Assembly (NCBI GenBank): GCA_043228905.1
Contig: JBHGNT010000016.1
Span: forward strand, 19,096,001-19,160,000
Length of the DNA stretch: 64,000 bases
DNA from: Azolla caroliniana
Lineage: Eukaryota > Polypodiophyta
Direction: 5' to 3'
Shown here one piece after another: positions 22,601 through 36,100 of this stretch. Position numbers and translations under genes: made by a program. The notes beneath the pieces are model-generated. The model was not told the origin of the DNA. It did no database searches and worked only from the letters and a program-made list of their open reading frames with translations. The first letter of the stretch is position 1. Every line of letters starts with the position of its first letter.

Positions 22601-25600
22601 TGCCACTCCTCAAGGCTGCATGCAAGCGATTTCCGTAGAAAGTTAAAAATTTGTCTTGATGGACACATCCTAGTTGATTCATCTATAAGCCTTTCATCTT
22701 AAACAAACTCTTTAGATAATTGAATGTTGGATCCTTTTACTCGGAAGTCCAAGATTTTAGGTAGTTCCTCAATTTCCACAAAATTTGACATTTCGAACTT
22801 CTTGATCACGTATCGTCCGCGTTCTTTTTTATTCTAGCCATATGGAAGACAATGTGAACCTTGGAAATTTCTAGCACACGAACTTGTAATAAGTAGTACC
22901 TACTTCTTTTAAGATTGGTAGATGTCTAGTCAACACCTTATAAAATCCACAACAAGTACTGATGTAAATCAACAAGATGCCATTAGGAATAACTATCGAC
23001 CATTGTCTACAATAAGCATAAGCTTTTAGGCATTCAGGATATCTTTTTGTACAACTTTCAAGAATGCCCTTTTCCTATTATTCTAGTTTTTGAGTTAGTT
23101 GCAAGTGAGTGGCTGGATTGAAACCTATATACATTAATGATCTAATATTACTCAAATATACCTGGAAAAGTCAACAAAGATAGAGATGTAAGAAATAAAA
23201 TCTTGTATTTCAAATATCTATGGGTTTATTGATCCAATAAAGTAATGGTCACAAAAACATCATCATGATTTGTGGCATACCGTTGTTGCAGTTTTCTTAT
23301 GTATAATGTGGACATGTTTCTAATTGTTCTAAAATGGCAAATGCAAAATGTTGGTATAAGTGCCGAAAGGACCCAATTCTTAGTAACAACTTAAGAATGC
23401 CTCATCGCCATTAGTTTGCTTCTTAGTTGAATGAAGTTTAACTATGTCAGTGGCTATTTATTTGTTTATGACCATTTCATTGAAAATGACCTAAACTACT
23501 AGGGTTGTTGTGCTCATTGGATGGGGTATGTGAGAAGAATTCACATATGATTCCCATGTGTTGAAAGTTGAAACAATAACCACTCATGCAAGCTATGTGA
23601 TAACTTCAACATCCCGTCTTTCATGCAAAGACGAATTACATAGAGGTGAAGTATCACTTCATCAGAGATGTAAAGTTGCTCATGAATCTAGTATCATGGT
23701 TACTCACTACACCAGTCAAAAGAACATAGGAGTGATATTGCTTGAACTATATATTTGGTTGTGGAGCTTTGATGACATCACAAGTGGAAATAAATCGATC
23801 ACCTTGATTAACCTATAAACATATGATCGCACGAAAAATCATGAATATAATTGCCCACTTTTTGGGGGGAATCTCCAAATGATAAAGTTAGTGTCGATTG
23901 TCAATTGGTTTCTCACTATCACTAGTAGGCAGGCACATATACATTTCCACTATATAATGATAATTATACCGAAATCAAGTTCTGATTCGTGGTACAAGTT
24001 ACTTGTTTAACTTGTTGTCAAACATTGATAAAAGTGGTGTCAATTTGATAATAAGTTGCCTAAAATGCCACAAGGTTTTGCTAACTAATATGAAGTAGTG
24101 TTTTTTTTTGGGGAAAAAAATGCCTACAAGGAGTATATTTCAATGGAAACAATGTGTATTCAAGTTAAGATGTCAACAATCACTATTATTATATTGACCT
24201 TTATGGTGCCAAAGTATACCATCAAATTTGAACAAATCCTTCCTAGCTTGATTTTATAGAAACCCTGAAGATCTCCTTGCCACTTGATATCCTAGTGGCC
24301 AACTACAACTTAAAATGTGGACCAAATAGATAATGTCTAAATATATTGGGAGCATAAATTGTTGCAAAGTTGTATTCCATGAGTTCATGTCAAACTTCTT
24401 ACTTTCAAATGCAATTGGAAGACCCTTTTGTTGCATAGTTACAATACAAATGTGAAACCATTGACATCAACTTCTATCAAGAACTCTTTAACATTACTTG
24501 TTTCACAAGTGAAGACTATAATGGTTAAACAAAACTTTTTGACCTTTATTACCTAGCCCAAAAGATGTGGTACTAGAATTTACATTTTAATATAATCACG
24601 AATGAGATGCCAACGAGGCTAGGATATGGACTTTTCGTTGTTTAGACAAATGGCATGCACATTTTCATGTTCCATAACCCATAACCCTTCTTTGTACTGA
24701 AATATATCGCTTCATGAAGGAAGAGAGTTAGGTTTGGCTTTTTGGAAAAACATCAAGAGAACTAATACCTAATTTCACCAAACATTTATTGTCATTGAAT
24801 TGAACAATGTAACAAAATTAGTCAAAGCACATGACATGCTTAAAAAGCTCATAATAATTAGAAGTATGTCCTAAGTGTCATTATTTTTCCATCTTTTCAG
24901 TGGAACCAAACTTAATAATTTTGTCAACGTAGTTGGTTCCTTTTAGTTGATCTAAAAAGGCATTGATTCTAGGATTTGGGAAGGTTTTCTTTATTATAGT
25001 TTGATTAGAATGCGATGATCAACAATCTACTTCTTCATCAATGAGATTGGTGATGTCCATTTTTTTATTTGCATAAGCCAAATACTTTGGGGGTGTCAAT
25101 AATGTATTATTATAGTTCAATCACAAGGTCCAAATGTGGGTTTCCCCACAAGATTGTTGACAAAACATCAATGGCTTTTATATGGATGGGGTCCTATCAT
25201 ACCTCATGTTTTCAAACGTAAGTAATTGTATAGCATGCACATGATTCATAGCGTTATTGTCCATTGTATCGCTCTTTGGTTTGGGAAAAGTTGACCTACA
25301 ACATACATGATTGCATACCCCAAACAATACAAGCTTTGCCATTCCCCATTTGATCAATATTTGATTTGGAACAATTTGACATGGAACATACCTCCCCCAA
25401 GTTCGTTCTTTGGTTTACAACAATTTGTTTAAAGCTTTTACAAAGTCTCTTTGACATAGGTTTGATCATTGTATCTCTTAGGAGATTCTTAATGAACTTC
25501 TTATGTTTATTTAGTGGAACAATGGAAAACTTCTTTGAGAGTTTTTCTTGTGAGTTGTATCAAATGTGTCATCATATATTTATGGTTTGGGAGCCTTTAG

Positions 25601-28490
25601 GCTTTACATGTGTGTTGTATGCAAAATTGAGACCTCTCAAAAACCCTCTAGAAAACTTGAAAACTACTTGTATAATTTCCTTGAGACCATTTCTAATGTG
25701 TGATCATATACTTATGACAACCTAAAACTTTGGGAGCCTTCGAGCATCACATACATATGTGCATGCTAAATTCAACCAAAATACTAGGTAACCTCTTGGA
25801 TAATGTCCTTGGGACTTTGAAAACTTCTTGGATAATTCAGCAAAGTTAGAAAACTAGGAACACCATAAAACTTTGTGGACATTCAATGGGACACTATAGA
25901 ACTTCTCAAATAATTTCCTTAGGATTGTTTCTAATATGTAGAAACACTAGAAAACTTCGAAGGTATTCAACAGAACACTAGAAAACTAATGAAATAATTT
26001 CCTTGGTCTATGTAGAATTTCTCAAGACAAAGTAATCTTGTTATTTTTAGGGGAATTATAAATCCCCCATTTGAAGGTCATATCAATTCTACCCATCATA
26101 ATATTACCCTTGCTAAAAAAGGTAATGGAATTAATATAGTTTAAAGACAATCAATCATGGTAAAAATTCTCTCAACTTCCCCGTCAAATGACACACATCT
26201 CTCTCCCTCTCTCTAAACTACATGTTGAGGCTAATTTTTGGGAACCAACCTTTGGAATCTAGAGGGAACATTGTGGTTTATGGTGAGATGCTTCTACGAC
26301 TTGATTAGGTTTTGCAATTTGCACAAGCCTTGAGTTTTTGCTCTATAGCATGCATTGATTCAGTCAATTAATGCACTCGGCTATGCTTAGAAACCCAAAA
26401 CTATGTTGCCCCTTTGTGCCACATGCCCCGTCTTGAGTACCCTTGTTTGGTCCTTCCTTGAATTATGTTTATAACAAAGTACAATCTGAACTTCGTGTTA
26501 ATGTTTTATAAGATCTTTACTATGTACACAACAATTATAGTCCAAGTTTGATTGCAATATAATAAACAAGCAATTTTAGAGCTATGGAAATCGGGATGGA
26601 GCTCGAAATGAGACTCAATCTATCAAAACCAAGTGCTAAAAGCTTCTTTAGTTCTTCTTTCTTTTCTCTTGTATAAGGCTTCAAGGCCTTGGAGGGTTTA
26701 CTATGTAAACCCTAAACCCTGTCATGATGTGGGAAATGCATAGGAGGAACTAAGTTAAACTAGGAATATTAAAAAAGTTGAATGATAGATAGATTGAGGG
26801 TCTGGTAGGAAAGATATATTGTGAGTTGGAGTTGAATACGACAAAAAGGCTTAGCTCAATTGGTAATAATACGTGCCATGAGTGGGAGGTTAAGGTTTTG
26901 AGTCCGACTTGGACAATAGGAGATTAAGTTTTTCAAAGGGATCAAAAAACCATAATAGGATGCAAAAGGAGGTGGAAAGTGATATTGTTTGGTTGAAACA
27001 TTTAAGGGTTTGATGTCAACACAATCTGCCATTTTCCATTTGTTTGAGAACTACAACAACTGATGACCCCCACTCTAAATTCTCTTGAAATAGTGCTTTG
27101 ACCTCCTTTAGAAGAGCTTCCTTTTGTATGATCCCTAATCGACGAAGCTTTTGGGCAACGAATACACTTCCCTCCTTCAAATTTATGTGATGCTTGATGA
27201 CATCTACTCTTATCTGCGAATAGTCATTTATAAATAACTTTGGAAACTCCCAATCTGATGAAGAATCATCACTTGATAAACTTTCCCTTTCTTGCTCGCT
27301 ATTTTAGGAAGATGATTCCTTCTCCTTTGCACCTTTAATTGCTTATTATAGATGCATATAATTGAAGATGTTGAACCCCTTTTATGGTGATAATGTCATG
27401 ATACCATTACTCTAATCCTGCATACATTTAATTCTTGCATTCAAGGTCTTCCTAATAGTAAGGAATGAGATGGCCCTTTACGGGGTATTACATGAAAATA
27501 CATCCAAGAAATAGATATACCAAAACATTCAATAACCACATCCTCTATAACTCCAAAACAAGGAACCAAACCCCTATTAGCTACAATTACTTTCGTAGAG
27601 GACATTTTACAAATGGAAATTCAAATGTTAGTCACTACAACATTAGATATAAGGCTTATTCTTGCACCACTATCTACTAAGGCATCCTCAATTAAAAGAC
27701 CTTTCATATCGATCAAGATAGTTGGTCAAATATCCTTTTGATCTTTCACTTGCACAATTTCCACATAATGTAACATCCTTATGATTTTTCGTATAATTGA
27801 TAGACATCCCACTCCTTTCGTAGTGATGGAGAACATTGAAGAAGTTATGGCCAAGTGACGTGAGGTCCAGTAGAGATTTGTTGTTGCTTGAGATCGAATG
27901 TTTCCACATCTTCCCCCATAGGCATATCATCAATTTTAATCTTTCTTCGCAAATGTTTCTTTCTAGCTCTATCTTCCAAATTAGTCTCCTTTGCCTTCTT
28001 CTTTTGGTGAGAGTTACAAGAATCTCCTTCCAACTCTTTATTGTTTTGTGATTCCCTAGTTCTCTTAATTGGTACAAATCACATTCTTCATCTATATCAT
28101 ACATAAAGTCAAGAGGATTTACATTAGAGGAAATTGTTGGAATCATAACTAAGGTACTTTCCCCTCCAGCTACTTCAGTGTTGAGTTGGTTAAAATGGTA
28201 GTTTTGATGACTTTGAGGTTGATGCATTATGTTCATATGTGCCCCTCAATGCCACATGTGTAGCATAAAATCACTCTTCTTTCCCTTGGAACATCTTGAG
28301 TTTGACTTACATTAAAATTTGCTTGCATCTGTTGGATTTGTCGAGAAACTTCATCAAAATGCATATTTACTTGCTTTGAGAAATCTCCTTCTACTTTTGG
28401 TGGAATAATCTCTTGCATTACCAGGGCATTAGTTTGATATGTTGTTGGAGAGGTCACAAAAACATTAGGAAACACTTAACCTTGATTCAA
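22600..28490 (-). pseudogene. heavily decayed Gypsy retrotransposon
   Basis: Scattered minus-strand fragments occur in Gypsy order. Near 28475-28235 there is a gag tail with the knuckle CYTCGIEGHI. Near 27700-27600 the protease motif IEDALVDSGA appears, and near 27480-27440 a HSLLLGRPW-like strand. RT-like VVVVLKQMENG lies near 27060, and RNase H-like GLPIAFESKKFD at 24420-24380 is followed by YQVARRSSGFL. Frames break every 30-60 codons, and I could not find LTRs. The limits are approximate, and 25300-26900 may include other inserted sequence. It must be old, unlike the Gypsy at 28878. Confidence 0.6.
26850..26920 (+). mobile_element. possible tRNA-derived SINE head (Pol III boxes)
   Basis: TTAGCTCAATTGG at 26851-26863 fits an A box, and GGTTTTGAGTCC at 26894-26905 fits a B box about 40 bp downstream, as in plant tRNA-derived SINEs. 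It does not fold into a complete tRNA that I can defend, so a SINE relic inside the decayed Gypsy is the better reading. The 3' end and target duplication are not resolved. Confidence 0.35.
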
Positions 28491-28495
28491 TTTTT

Positions 28496-28877
28496 TGTCT
28501 CTACATTCGCTTGCTAACCGGTTGTGGACGGTCCCACATTTACAACAAACTAGTATCAAATCTATGGACGAATCTCTTAGAGGAATGTTCAAGCTAATCG
28601 GCTCCAACTATTCAGTTTGGAAGTCGAAGATGAGAGACATGCTTGTATGCAAAGACTTATGGTTGCCGGTGCAGTATGATAAGGGAAAACCAGACATGAT
28701 TGATGCATTGACTTGGGAAGTCATGCATCTGAAGACAACTGCGTATATAAGGTGTTTTATAGAAATGAGTCTATACAACAACTTCAATGAAGAGACAAAA
28801 GCTAACGTCCTTTGGAAGAAGATCAGATTCATGTTCGAGAACAAGAATGTCATAAACAAAGTTTCCGTCTTCAGTAA
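28496..28877 (+). pseudogene. Copia-A 5' end: LTR tail and gag N-terminus
   Basis: About 50 bp resembling an LTR end (to TTTACAACA near 28546) and a decayed primer site (CTAGTATCAAATC) precede ATG 28564. The gag reads MDESLRGMFKLIGSNYSVW and KDLWLPVQY, closely matching the gags at 44634 and 49213. The frame is cut at 28877, within VSVFS, by the Gypsy insertion and resumes at 39045. Confidence 0.85.
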
Positions 28878-29333
28878 TGTTACCCGTTCCTTTGGGTGAA
28901 CACCTTCGATAGATCTGCGTCTATCGGTCTTCAAGGGTGTGGTACGTGAAGGCTCGTACAGAGGCGTCGAGAGAGATACAGGGCTCAGAGAGAAAACACT
29001 AGCGAGGTTTTGATAGACGTGGCGGCGTGAAACTCATAGGTATAGATCGAAACACAGACTCATGCAGCAAAATAGGCACAATTAAGATATATTACTATGG
29101 CAGAAAAGGATTACAGAACATGGCCTATGGCCGGTGACCTTACGAGTTTATCTAATACGAATGACTAAGCTAGTGCTTCCGCCTATAATTTTCTTCTCTC
29201 CCTTTTCCTGAGGTACTGCTCCTCGTTTAAATAACTTTTCCCCTAACACACAGCCGAGCCATCGGTGGCCCGTGATACTCGGACTCGGCGTTTGCTAATT
29301 TCCTAATTTTACATTTCTGTCCTCTGGACAACA
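28878..29333 (-). repeat. 3' LTR of the Gypsy element
   Basis: It is 456 bp, with TGTTACCCG at the left and CTGGACAACA at the right in plus orientation. Compared with the partner at 38571 it differs at GGGTGAAC/GGGTTAAC, GGGTGTGG/GGGCGTGG and ACAGAGG/ACAAAGG, plus one replaced tract. Confidence 0.95.
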
Positions 29334-29431
29334 CCTGGCACGCCCGTGGGACAGGACCTTGTCCGTCGGACCCACAACTTACAAAATACTAACAATATTA
29401 CAAAAATTGCCTTTTAGGCGTGATCCTCGTT

Positions 29432-32400
29432 TCATTCCTCCTTTAAGATGTCGAGGATGCTTTCGGGGTCCGGGGTGGTGGCAGGGTGGTCTGGTTGGAC
29501 TATCGGTGCGGGGGGTTGAGTTTGGTCCGGGGGTGGCATATCTTCTCGGGCGTCCGCCTCGGTTGCGGCCGATTCTTCTGGTGGGGGTGTGGGTTCGTGG
29601 GCGCTGGCCTCTCCTTCGACAGGCTCTAGTACCGTGTGGACGTCCATGGGATGTCTGTTGGCCGGGACAAGTTCCTCTTGTGCCGTGTCCGTGATCTCCT
29701 TGCTGGGAGGTTCTTCTTTCTGCTTTGTGGCTGTTGGAGGGCTGGTCGGGATGGCTGCGAGTCGTTCTCGTTCGAAGGCTTCTGCTTCCAGGCGAAACAA
29801 CATCTGACCGTCATTGAAGTCCTCCATTATTTGCTCGATTGCCGCGGTGTGAGATTTTGCCAGGGACTGGTAATCCTCGGTTAAATCTGCATGCAGGTTT
29901 TGAATGCTGGCTTCGTCCATTTTGTAGAAGCCGCGGCCCTCCTTCCGTCGGTTCTCGGCGTCGGTGCGTAAAATATGCAATTTGGCAGCTTGGGCTGCCC
30001 ATTCGTCTCCTGCGTGACTTAATGTTTCCTCGACCTTTTTGGTAAGGTGCTGGCGCTGTTTCTCGAGTAGTATGCGGATGTGTGTTTCATCCATGCCGGG
30101 CTGTGCTCGGATGGCTGCTAATTCCTGTTTTAAGCCATCGACCTCGGCCTGAATCTTCTGTGTCCTTAGCTCATAGATGGCCTGACTGTTCTTTGCATCC
30201 GCGGTTACGAGCTGGAGAGCCTGCTCGTAACGCTTGGTGAGTTCTTTGGTGGCCTGCTCCCGTTCTTTCTGACACGTGGCCCAGATTTGTTCCCGTTCGA
30301 CGATTCTCTCTTCTTGAAGGGCGAAGTAGGAATCCGATAAGGTGTCTTTTTGCTCCGAAAGTAGCTTGCATTTGATGAAAAACTCGTCAGCCATCTCTTT
30401 AAGGGTTGTACGCTGACTCTGCAGCTCGGCATTCTCCTTGTTCATCCTCTCCTCCCGTTCGCGATTTCTTTCCTCTTGCCGCTGGTTCCAGTCGTGTGCG
30501 TTGTTGAGCGCGGCCTGTAGGTCTAGAACCTCTGTCTCTTTCTTCACCACTGTGGCTGCGTATTCCTCCAGCTTGCTTTTGAGTTCGGCTTCCTTGGCCG
30601 CGGCCTGCGCTTGTACCCGGCCCAATGCTTCGTTCTGCTCGTGTATCCTTTGGTCAGCCTGGGCTCTTATCTCGGCCATATGCTTGGAAGCTTCTTCTTT
30701 TAGGCGAGCCATCGCCTCTTGATGCCGTTGCTCGTGTCTCGCAGTTCGCCGTTGTTCTTCTTTAAGCTCCGCACGGTAATCCCGGAGTGGGGGTTCTGTC
30801 TGGGTTGCCACCTCCTTGGTTGCATGCGGTGCGGGTAGTTTGGTTTGCTCCACGGCCATGGCCGCCTCGGTTATTGTGCAGGCATCGACCATTTGTAACG
30901 AGTCCGTTTGTGTACTGGCTTGCACCTTCAGGATGGAGTCGGTGATGGTGCTTTCATCCATCATCGTTATGCGTGGAGGCGCTGGGAGGGCCTCGGTGGT
31001 CGATACTGGAAGGCTCGGGACTTGTTGTTCCAGCCGGTTTTGCTCCCAGGCTGCGAGCTTCTGGTTCGCAGCGTGCCATAGTTCTGTAGCCATCTTAGCG
31101 TGTTTTTGGGCTACTTTTATCTTTCGGGCCATGTCTTTGGCTGCCCGCGTAGTGTGATCCAGGTTCCGATATGCCTCGATAAGGGCCATGTTCAACTTGG
31201 GGACCTCCATGAGGAGAGCGGCCTGTTTTGCCTGCTTCTTCCTCCCGATTTTTTGTAAAGCCCTGTCCTCCTGGGGCTCAATTTCACCTATTAGTGCGCG
31301 TTGAATCATTTTTGTTTCGGCGTGCTCTTCCGCCATCCGAGCGGCTGCCGCGACTTGGGCTCTGGCGAGGAAGTCGACCAGCTCGAATGACGTACCGAGG
31401 CGGAGGAGCGCACTAAATTTGTAAGCCTCCGCGGGGAGGTCCTTATACCCGAGGACTTCATCCTCCGAGATCTGTGTTGTTTGCCCATGCTCGATCGTTC
31501 CCTGGTTCAGCGATGCCTCCGTAGGGGTGATGGCCAGGTTGCTCTGTCTGACCACTAAGGCTTGCTCCTGATGTGGCTCCTTCTATTCTTCCGAGGACTC
31601 GCGGTTGAGTCATCTTCTTTTGCTTGGCTGTGCTTGGGGTTCCGGGGCCGGTAGTGTCGTTTCCTTCGCCTGCTTCCTTTTCTGAGGTCGTGGTGGTGCA
31701 GCCTGCGGCGTGTTGGAGCGTGGGCTAGGTCCTGGGGACGTTACCGAGGGGCGCGGCGTTGGCTGTTGAATGGTGACGTTATTGGCCGTGTTGTCTTCCG
31801 CGGCTACCTCCTCCTCCCATTCTTGGCAGGTCTCGGAAACTACCCTTTTTTGTTGGGGTTGGGCGGGTGGTGGTGCAGATGCGGTTTTCTGGTCAGCGGA
31901 AGGGGGTGAAGGCGATGTGGGCTCCTCCCATGCTTCATGGCTGATGGCCACGAATTTCTCTCTCTACCTCCGTGGTGATGGTGGGGACGTGAGTGCGCGA
32001 GGGGAAGGAAGCGAAGAGGGTGGGTATAGCACCATCAAAAAGTGGGTAAGAACAGACAACATCTTCTTACCGGACTGAAATGAAGCTAAGGCGGCGCAGA
32101 GTCCTTCGCCTGTGATGATTCCCCAATCGATTCTGTTTCCTTCATAAGCGCCGATGATGATGGCTGCCTTGTTTTGCGGCATGCTCGTTGGGTTCGTATG
32201 CACGAACGCATACTCCATCAAGATATGAGCAATCTCCCCGAAAGCTTTGTTGGGCCCGCCATACGTGCGATATGCCTTCCCTGTGGCTGAGTACTCACCG
32301 AAGTACGCCTTCATCTTTGATGCCGGGGGTATGTCGACCTCATGGTCCCCTCCCCGTTGCAGGTCCAAAACAGCCCGAAGCACGTTGTTGGTGATGACTT

Positions 32401-32827
32401 CGGGACTTATATGTTTCGCCACAGTTTGGGCATCTGGGTGCGCGGGGGCATCGATGATCTTCAGGTAACCGCCCATTCCTCGTTCCTGGAGCTAGGCTCG
32501 GGTTTCTGCTGAGGCGGTAAGAGGCATAGTGGAGATGGAGGTTGGGTTCGACTGTGTGGAAGCGTGAAGCAAAGTGATGAGGCGAGGGCGAGCTACAGCA
32601 GGAGCAGCAGGAAGTGGAAGTCCAACAGAGAGGTTATGAGAGCGGAAGAGGGCTTGAGAGCAAGAGCGCTTCGCGTGATGAGGGCGAGATGGCGTTTTTG
32701 ATCTTGATAGCAATGGAGATGGAGAGCGATAATGGTCTGTGCTGCGTTTTGGAAACGGGTTTGGTAACTTATTCCTAGGATTTTGTGCCTGCAGCGAATC
32801 CTGAAGATTCTGAGTCGTGGGTGCCAT
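29432..32827 (-). pseudogene. Gypsy extra ORF (aORF): globular region + Pro-rich linker + long coiled coil
   Basis: One reading frame spans 3396 bp from ATG 32827 (or ATG 32476) to TAG 29434-29432. It is interrupted only by TAG 32494-32492, TAG 31966-31964, TGA 31612-31610 and TAG 31585-31583. Parts: a Ser/Pro/Arg-rich head (to 32495), a ~170-residue globular stretch beginning MGGYLKIIDAPAHPD, a Pro/Gln-rich linker (31951-31613), and a 707-residue Glu/Gln/Lys/Ala-rich coiled-coil protein with an acidic Pro-rich tail. A consensus-like donor CCG|GTAAGA at 32070 suggests an intron removing the second TAG. The ORF lies where env-like or accessory ORFs occur in plant Gypsy lineages. I see no signal peptide or transmembrane segment. 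Family and function are not recognised. Confidence 0.8.
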
Positions 32828-33107
32828 AATAAGTGACTAACACCACGTGTCCTGAAGGTGAGTGGGGTGCTTCTAGTGCTTTGCATGTGGTTTGCATGCG
32901 TGAACAACTTAAATAGGTACTAACTGAGTGGTGGCGAGGGGTGGAGCATAGAGAGTTGAAGGTAACTTGAACTAAGAGTGGAAGTGAGGGGTGCTCCTAA
33001 AATTGTGGTGCCTAGGTGGGTGGTGTAGGTGTAGCTAAACAGTGGCTAAACTATGGTTAATCCTACCTACTACTACTTTTATTAATTTCAAGAAGGTGGG
33101 TGAGTCC

Positions 33108-36100
33108 TTATTCAGGGGGACACGTGGCGTCCTCCGTGGTGATCTCCCGAGTCTCGTTGGTGCCGTGTGGCTCGGTAAACGGGTTGGGTGGTATAGTCCC
33201 TCGATATGGTCTAAGCCGAAAACCATTGGCCCAGCTTTTGATCGTGTCGACGGCGAGTGTGCCGAGCTGGAACGTCCCGTTGAACTCGTCGATAATCCAG
33301 AATGGACCGGTCCACCAAAATCTTAATTTTCCCGGCATTGACCCGAGTCATGTTTGGAAAAGAAGGACTGGTTTGCCGATGGTGAGCTCCTTCTCCAGCC
33401 CATGTCGATGTCGATCCACGAAAGCCTTGCGTTGCCGTTGGCGTTGTTCAAGCCGGGCCATACTTTCTATCCTATCTTCCCCGAGTTCGAGGAGTTGTTC
33501 CAGCCGGTATTGCTCGGATTCGGCCTCAGGGAGCCGTGCTTTGACTTGAACTCGGAGGCTCGGAACTTGGAACTCGACAGGCATTACGGCTTCTAACCCG
33601 AACGCCATTCGAAAGGGGGTCGATTGGATGCTTGTTTTAAAAGTCGTACGATACGCCCACAACGCGCTCTGGAGTTTGTCATCCCAATCGGTCCTGTTTT
33701 CATTGACGATCTTCTTCAGTATGGTTTGGAGGATTTTATTTGTCGATTCTGCCAAGCCGTTCGCCTGTGGGTTGTATGGTGTGCTTTTCTTGTGCACCAC
33801 CGCGTAGTGGTGTGTAAGCTCACGTATTATATGATTGATGAAGTGCCCACCTTGGTCACTAACGAGCTCGATTGGACATCCGTAATGGCACCAGAGGTGC
33901 TCGTACACAAATTTAGCCGTGGATGCCGCCGTGTTATCTCGGAGTGCCTTAGCCTCGACCCATTTGGTGTAGTAATCCGTGGCAACGATAATATATCTAT
34001 TCCCTGTTCGGGCCGCGGGTGGTTTGAAAGGGCCTACAAAATCCAAACCCCATTTTTGAAATGGATCCAACGGAAGAATCGGTTGGTGTGGCATCCATGA
34101 CTGTTCCATTGGTTGCCCCAGTTGTTGGCACAAATCGCACTGCCTGCAAAACTCGTGAGCGTCTTTCTTCGTTGTTGGCCACCATAATCCACTTTGCCAA
34201 ACTTTCCTTGCCGTGGAATCCCCGGTGTAGTGTCCCCCAGCTACTCCCTGGTGGGCTTCCTGAAGAACGGCGTTCTTCTCGAACTGCCGAATCGCTCGGC
34301 GCCATATGCCATCCGAGCCTTTGTGGTAGAGAATGTCCGAGACGAGGCAAAAATTCCGGCTATGCACTGCTAGGCGTTTCCTCGTGTCAAGGGTCATGTG
34401 CTCGGGAGGTACATCGGTAGTGAGAAAATGGGTCATCTCCGTGATCCATTCATCTCCGTTATCGTCTGGTACCGTGGTCAGGTTAAATAGGCTGGCGTTC
34501 GGTAACTCGTCGTACGTTGTTTTCGCCGGTTCTCCTGACTCAAGACGGCTAAAGTAGTCGGCGACGACATGTTGTACCCCGGGTCGATGCTGAATCTGAA
34601 AATCAAACTCTTGTAGTAGGAGCATCCACCGAGCCAACCGTCCGGTGAGGGCTTGTTTATTGACCAAATAAATAAGGGCTGAGTGATCCACGTGAAAGGT
34701 AAATTTTCGGCCCAAGAGGTAATGCCGAAATTTATTGATGCTATAAATCATACCGAGGGCCTCCCGCTCGGTGGTGGAGTAATTCTTTTCCGCGGTTGAG
34801 AGCCGTCGGCTGGCGTAGTACACGGGCCTATACCAATTCGGGGGTGTGCATTGCATCAGAGCACTTCCGATGGCGATGTCTGAAGCATCTACGAAGACGT
34901 GAAACGGTTCGAACCAAACTGGAGAATGGACCACCGGGGCATGTGACAACATTCGTTTGAGTGTCTGATAGGCCGTGTCCTCGACTGACGTCCATTGGAA
35001 AGGAAGGCGATGGACTGCCGCGTGTAAGGGTGTCGCGAAATCGGCCAGGTGTCGTATCATTCGGTTGTGCCACCGGATCTGTCCCAAAAAACGGCTTAGT
35101 GCCTTAGCGTTTGAGGGTGCGGTGGCCTCCAGGATTGCCTTTACTTTATCCGGGTCCATAGCAATGCCTTCTTGACTAACAATGTGGCCGAGAAGATTGC
35201 CGTTGGTGACTAAGAATGCGCATTTCGCCGGGTTTAAACTCAATCGGGCTTGGCGACATCGGTCTAGGCAGAGTCGTAATTGGGTCATGTGTTCCCGTCG
35301 ATGGCCATACACGGCGAAATCATCGAGAAAAACTTGCATGAACGCCGAGATGTAGTCATGAAAGATTTCAGTGATGATGCGTTGGAACGTAGCCGACGCT
35401 GTTTTTAGACCGAACATCATAACTTCTGCTACAAAAACACCCCATTCCGTGACGAAAGCGGTTTTCTCCTGATCCTCCGGGTGCATTCTTATCTGGTTAT
35501 AGCCGCTGAACCCGTCGAGGAAACTGTAGCATTCGTGGCCGGCTACCGTGTCGAGGACGCTATCCGTGAATGGGAGAGGGAAACCGTCGGTGACTGTTGC
35601 CGCGTTAAGCTTCCGATAGTCGACGCAGATGCGGATTTTTCCGTTCTTCTTTGGGACCACTACGATCGGGCTCAACCATGTAGCCCGTTTAACAGGGCGA
35701 ATGAAGCCCACTCGGAGTAACTTGTCAATTTCCTCTTTGACTTTAGCGGCGTAGTTGGGGTTCATCCTGTAGCGCCTTTGCTGAACCGGCCGAGTGTCAG
35801 GTAAGATGTGAATTTGATGTTGGTAGTATTGAGGATCCAACCCCTTCATATCGGTGTAAGACCAAGCGAAAACATCCTGGTAGTCGGTGAGTAATTTTAC
35901 GAGGCATGCCCGGTCGCCGGTTGGTAGATTATTGGCAATTTGTACCGTACGGGGATTCTCGTCCGAACCGAGGTTTATTGTTTCCAGGGTTGACGCTTTC
36001 ACTCGTTGTGAAACGGCGAGTTCGCGTTCGAAAGCCTCCCGAGCATGACGTAGCTCGGCAACTGTGGTTGCATCGGGTTCCTCCTACGGTGGTGACTCCT

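Noticed and set aside
29359-31416. Plus-strand ORFs of 60-113 residues, Trp/Arg/Ser-rich
   Set aside because: They lie antisense to the Gypsy extra ORF, whose frame is far longer and compositionally coherent. High GC content removes stops in the shadow frames.
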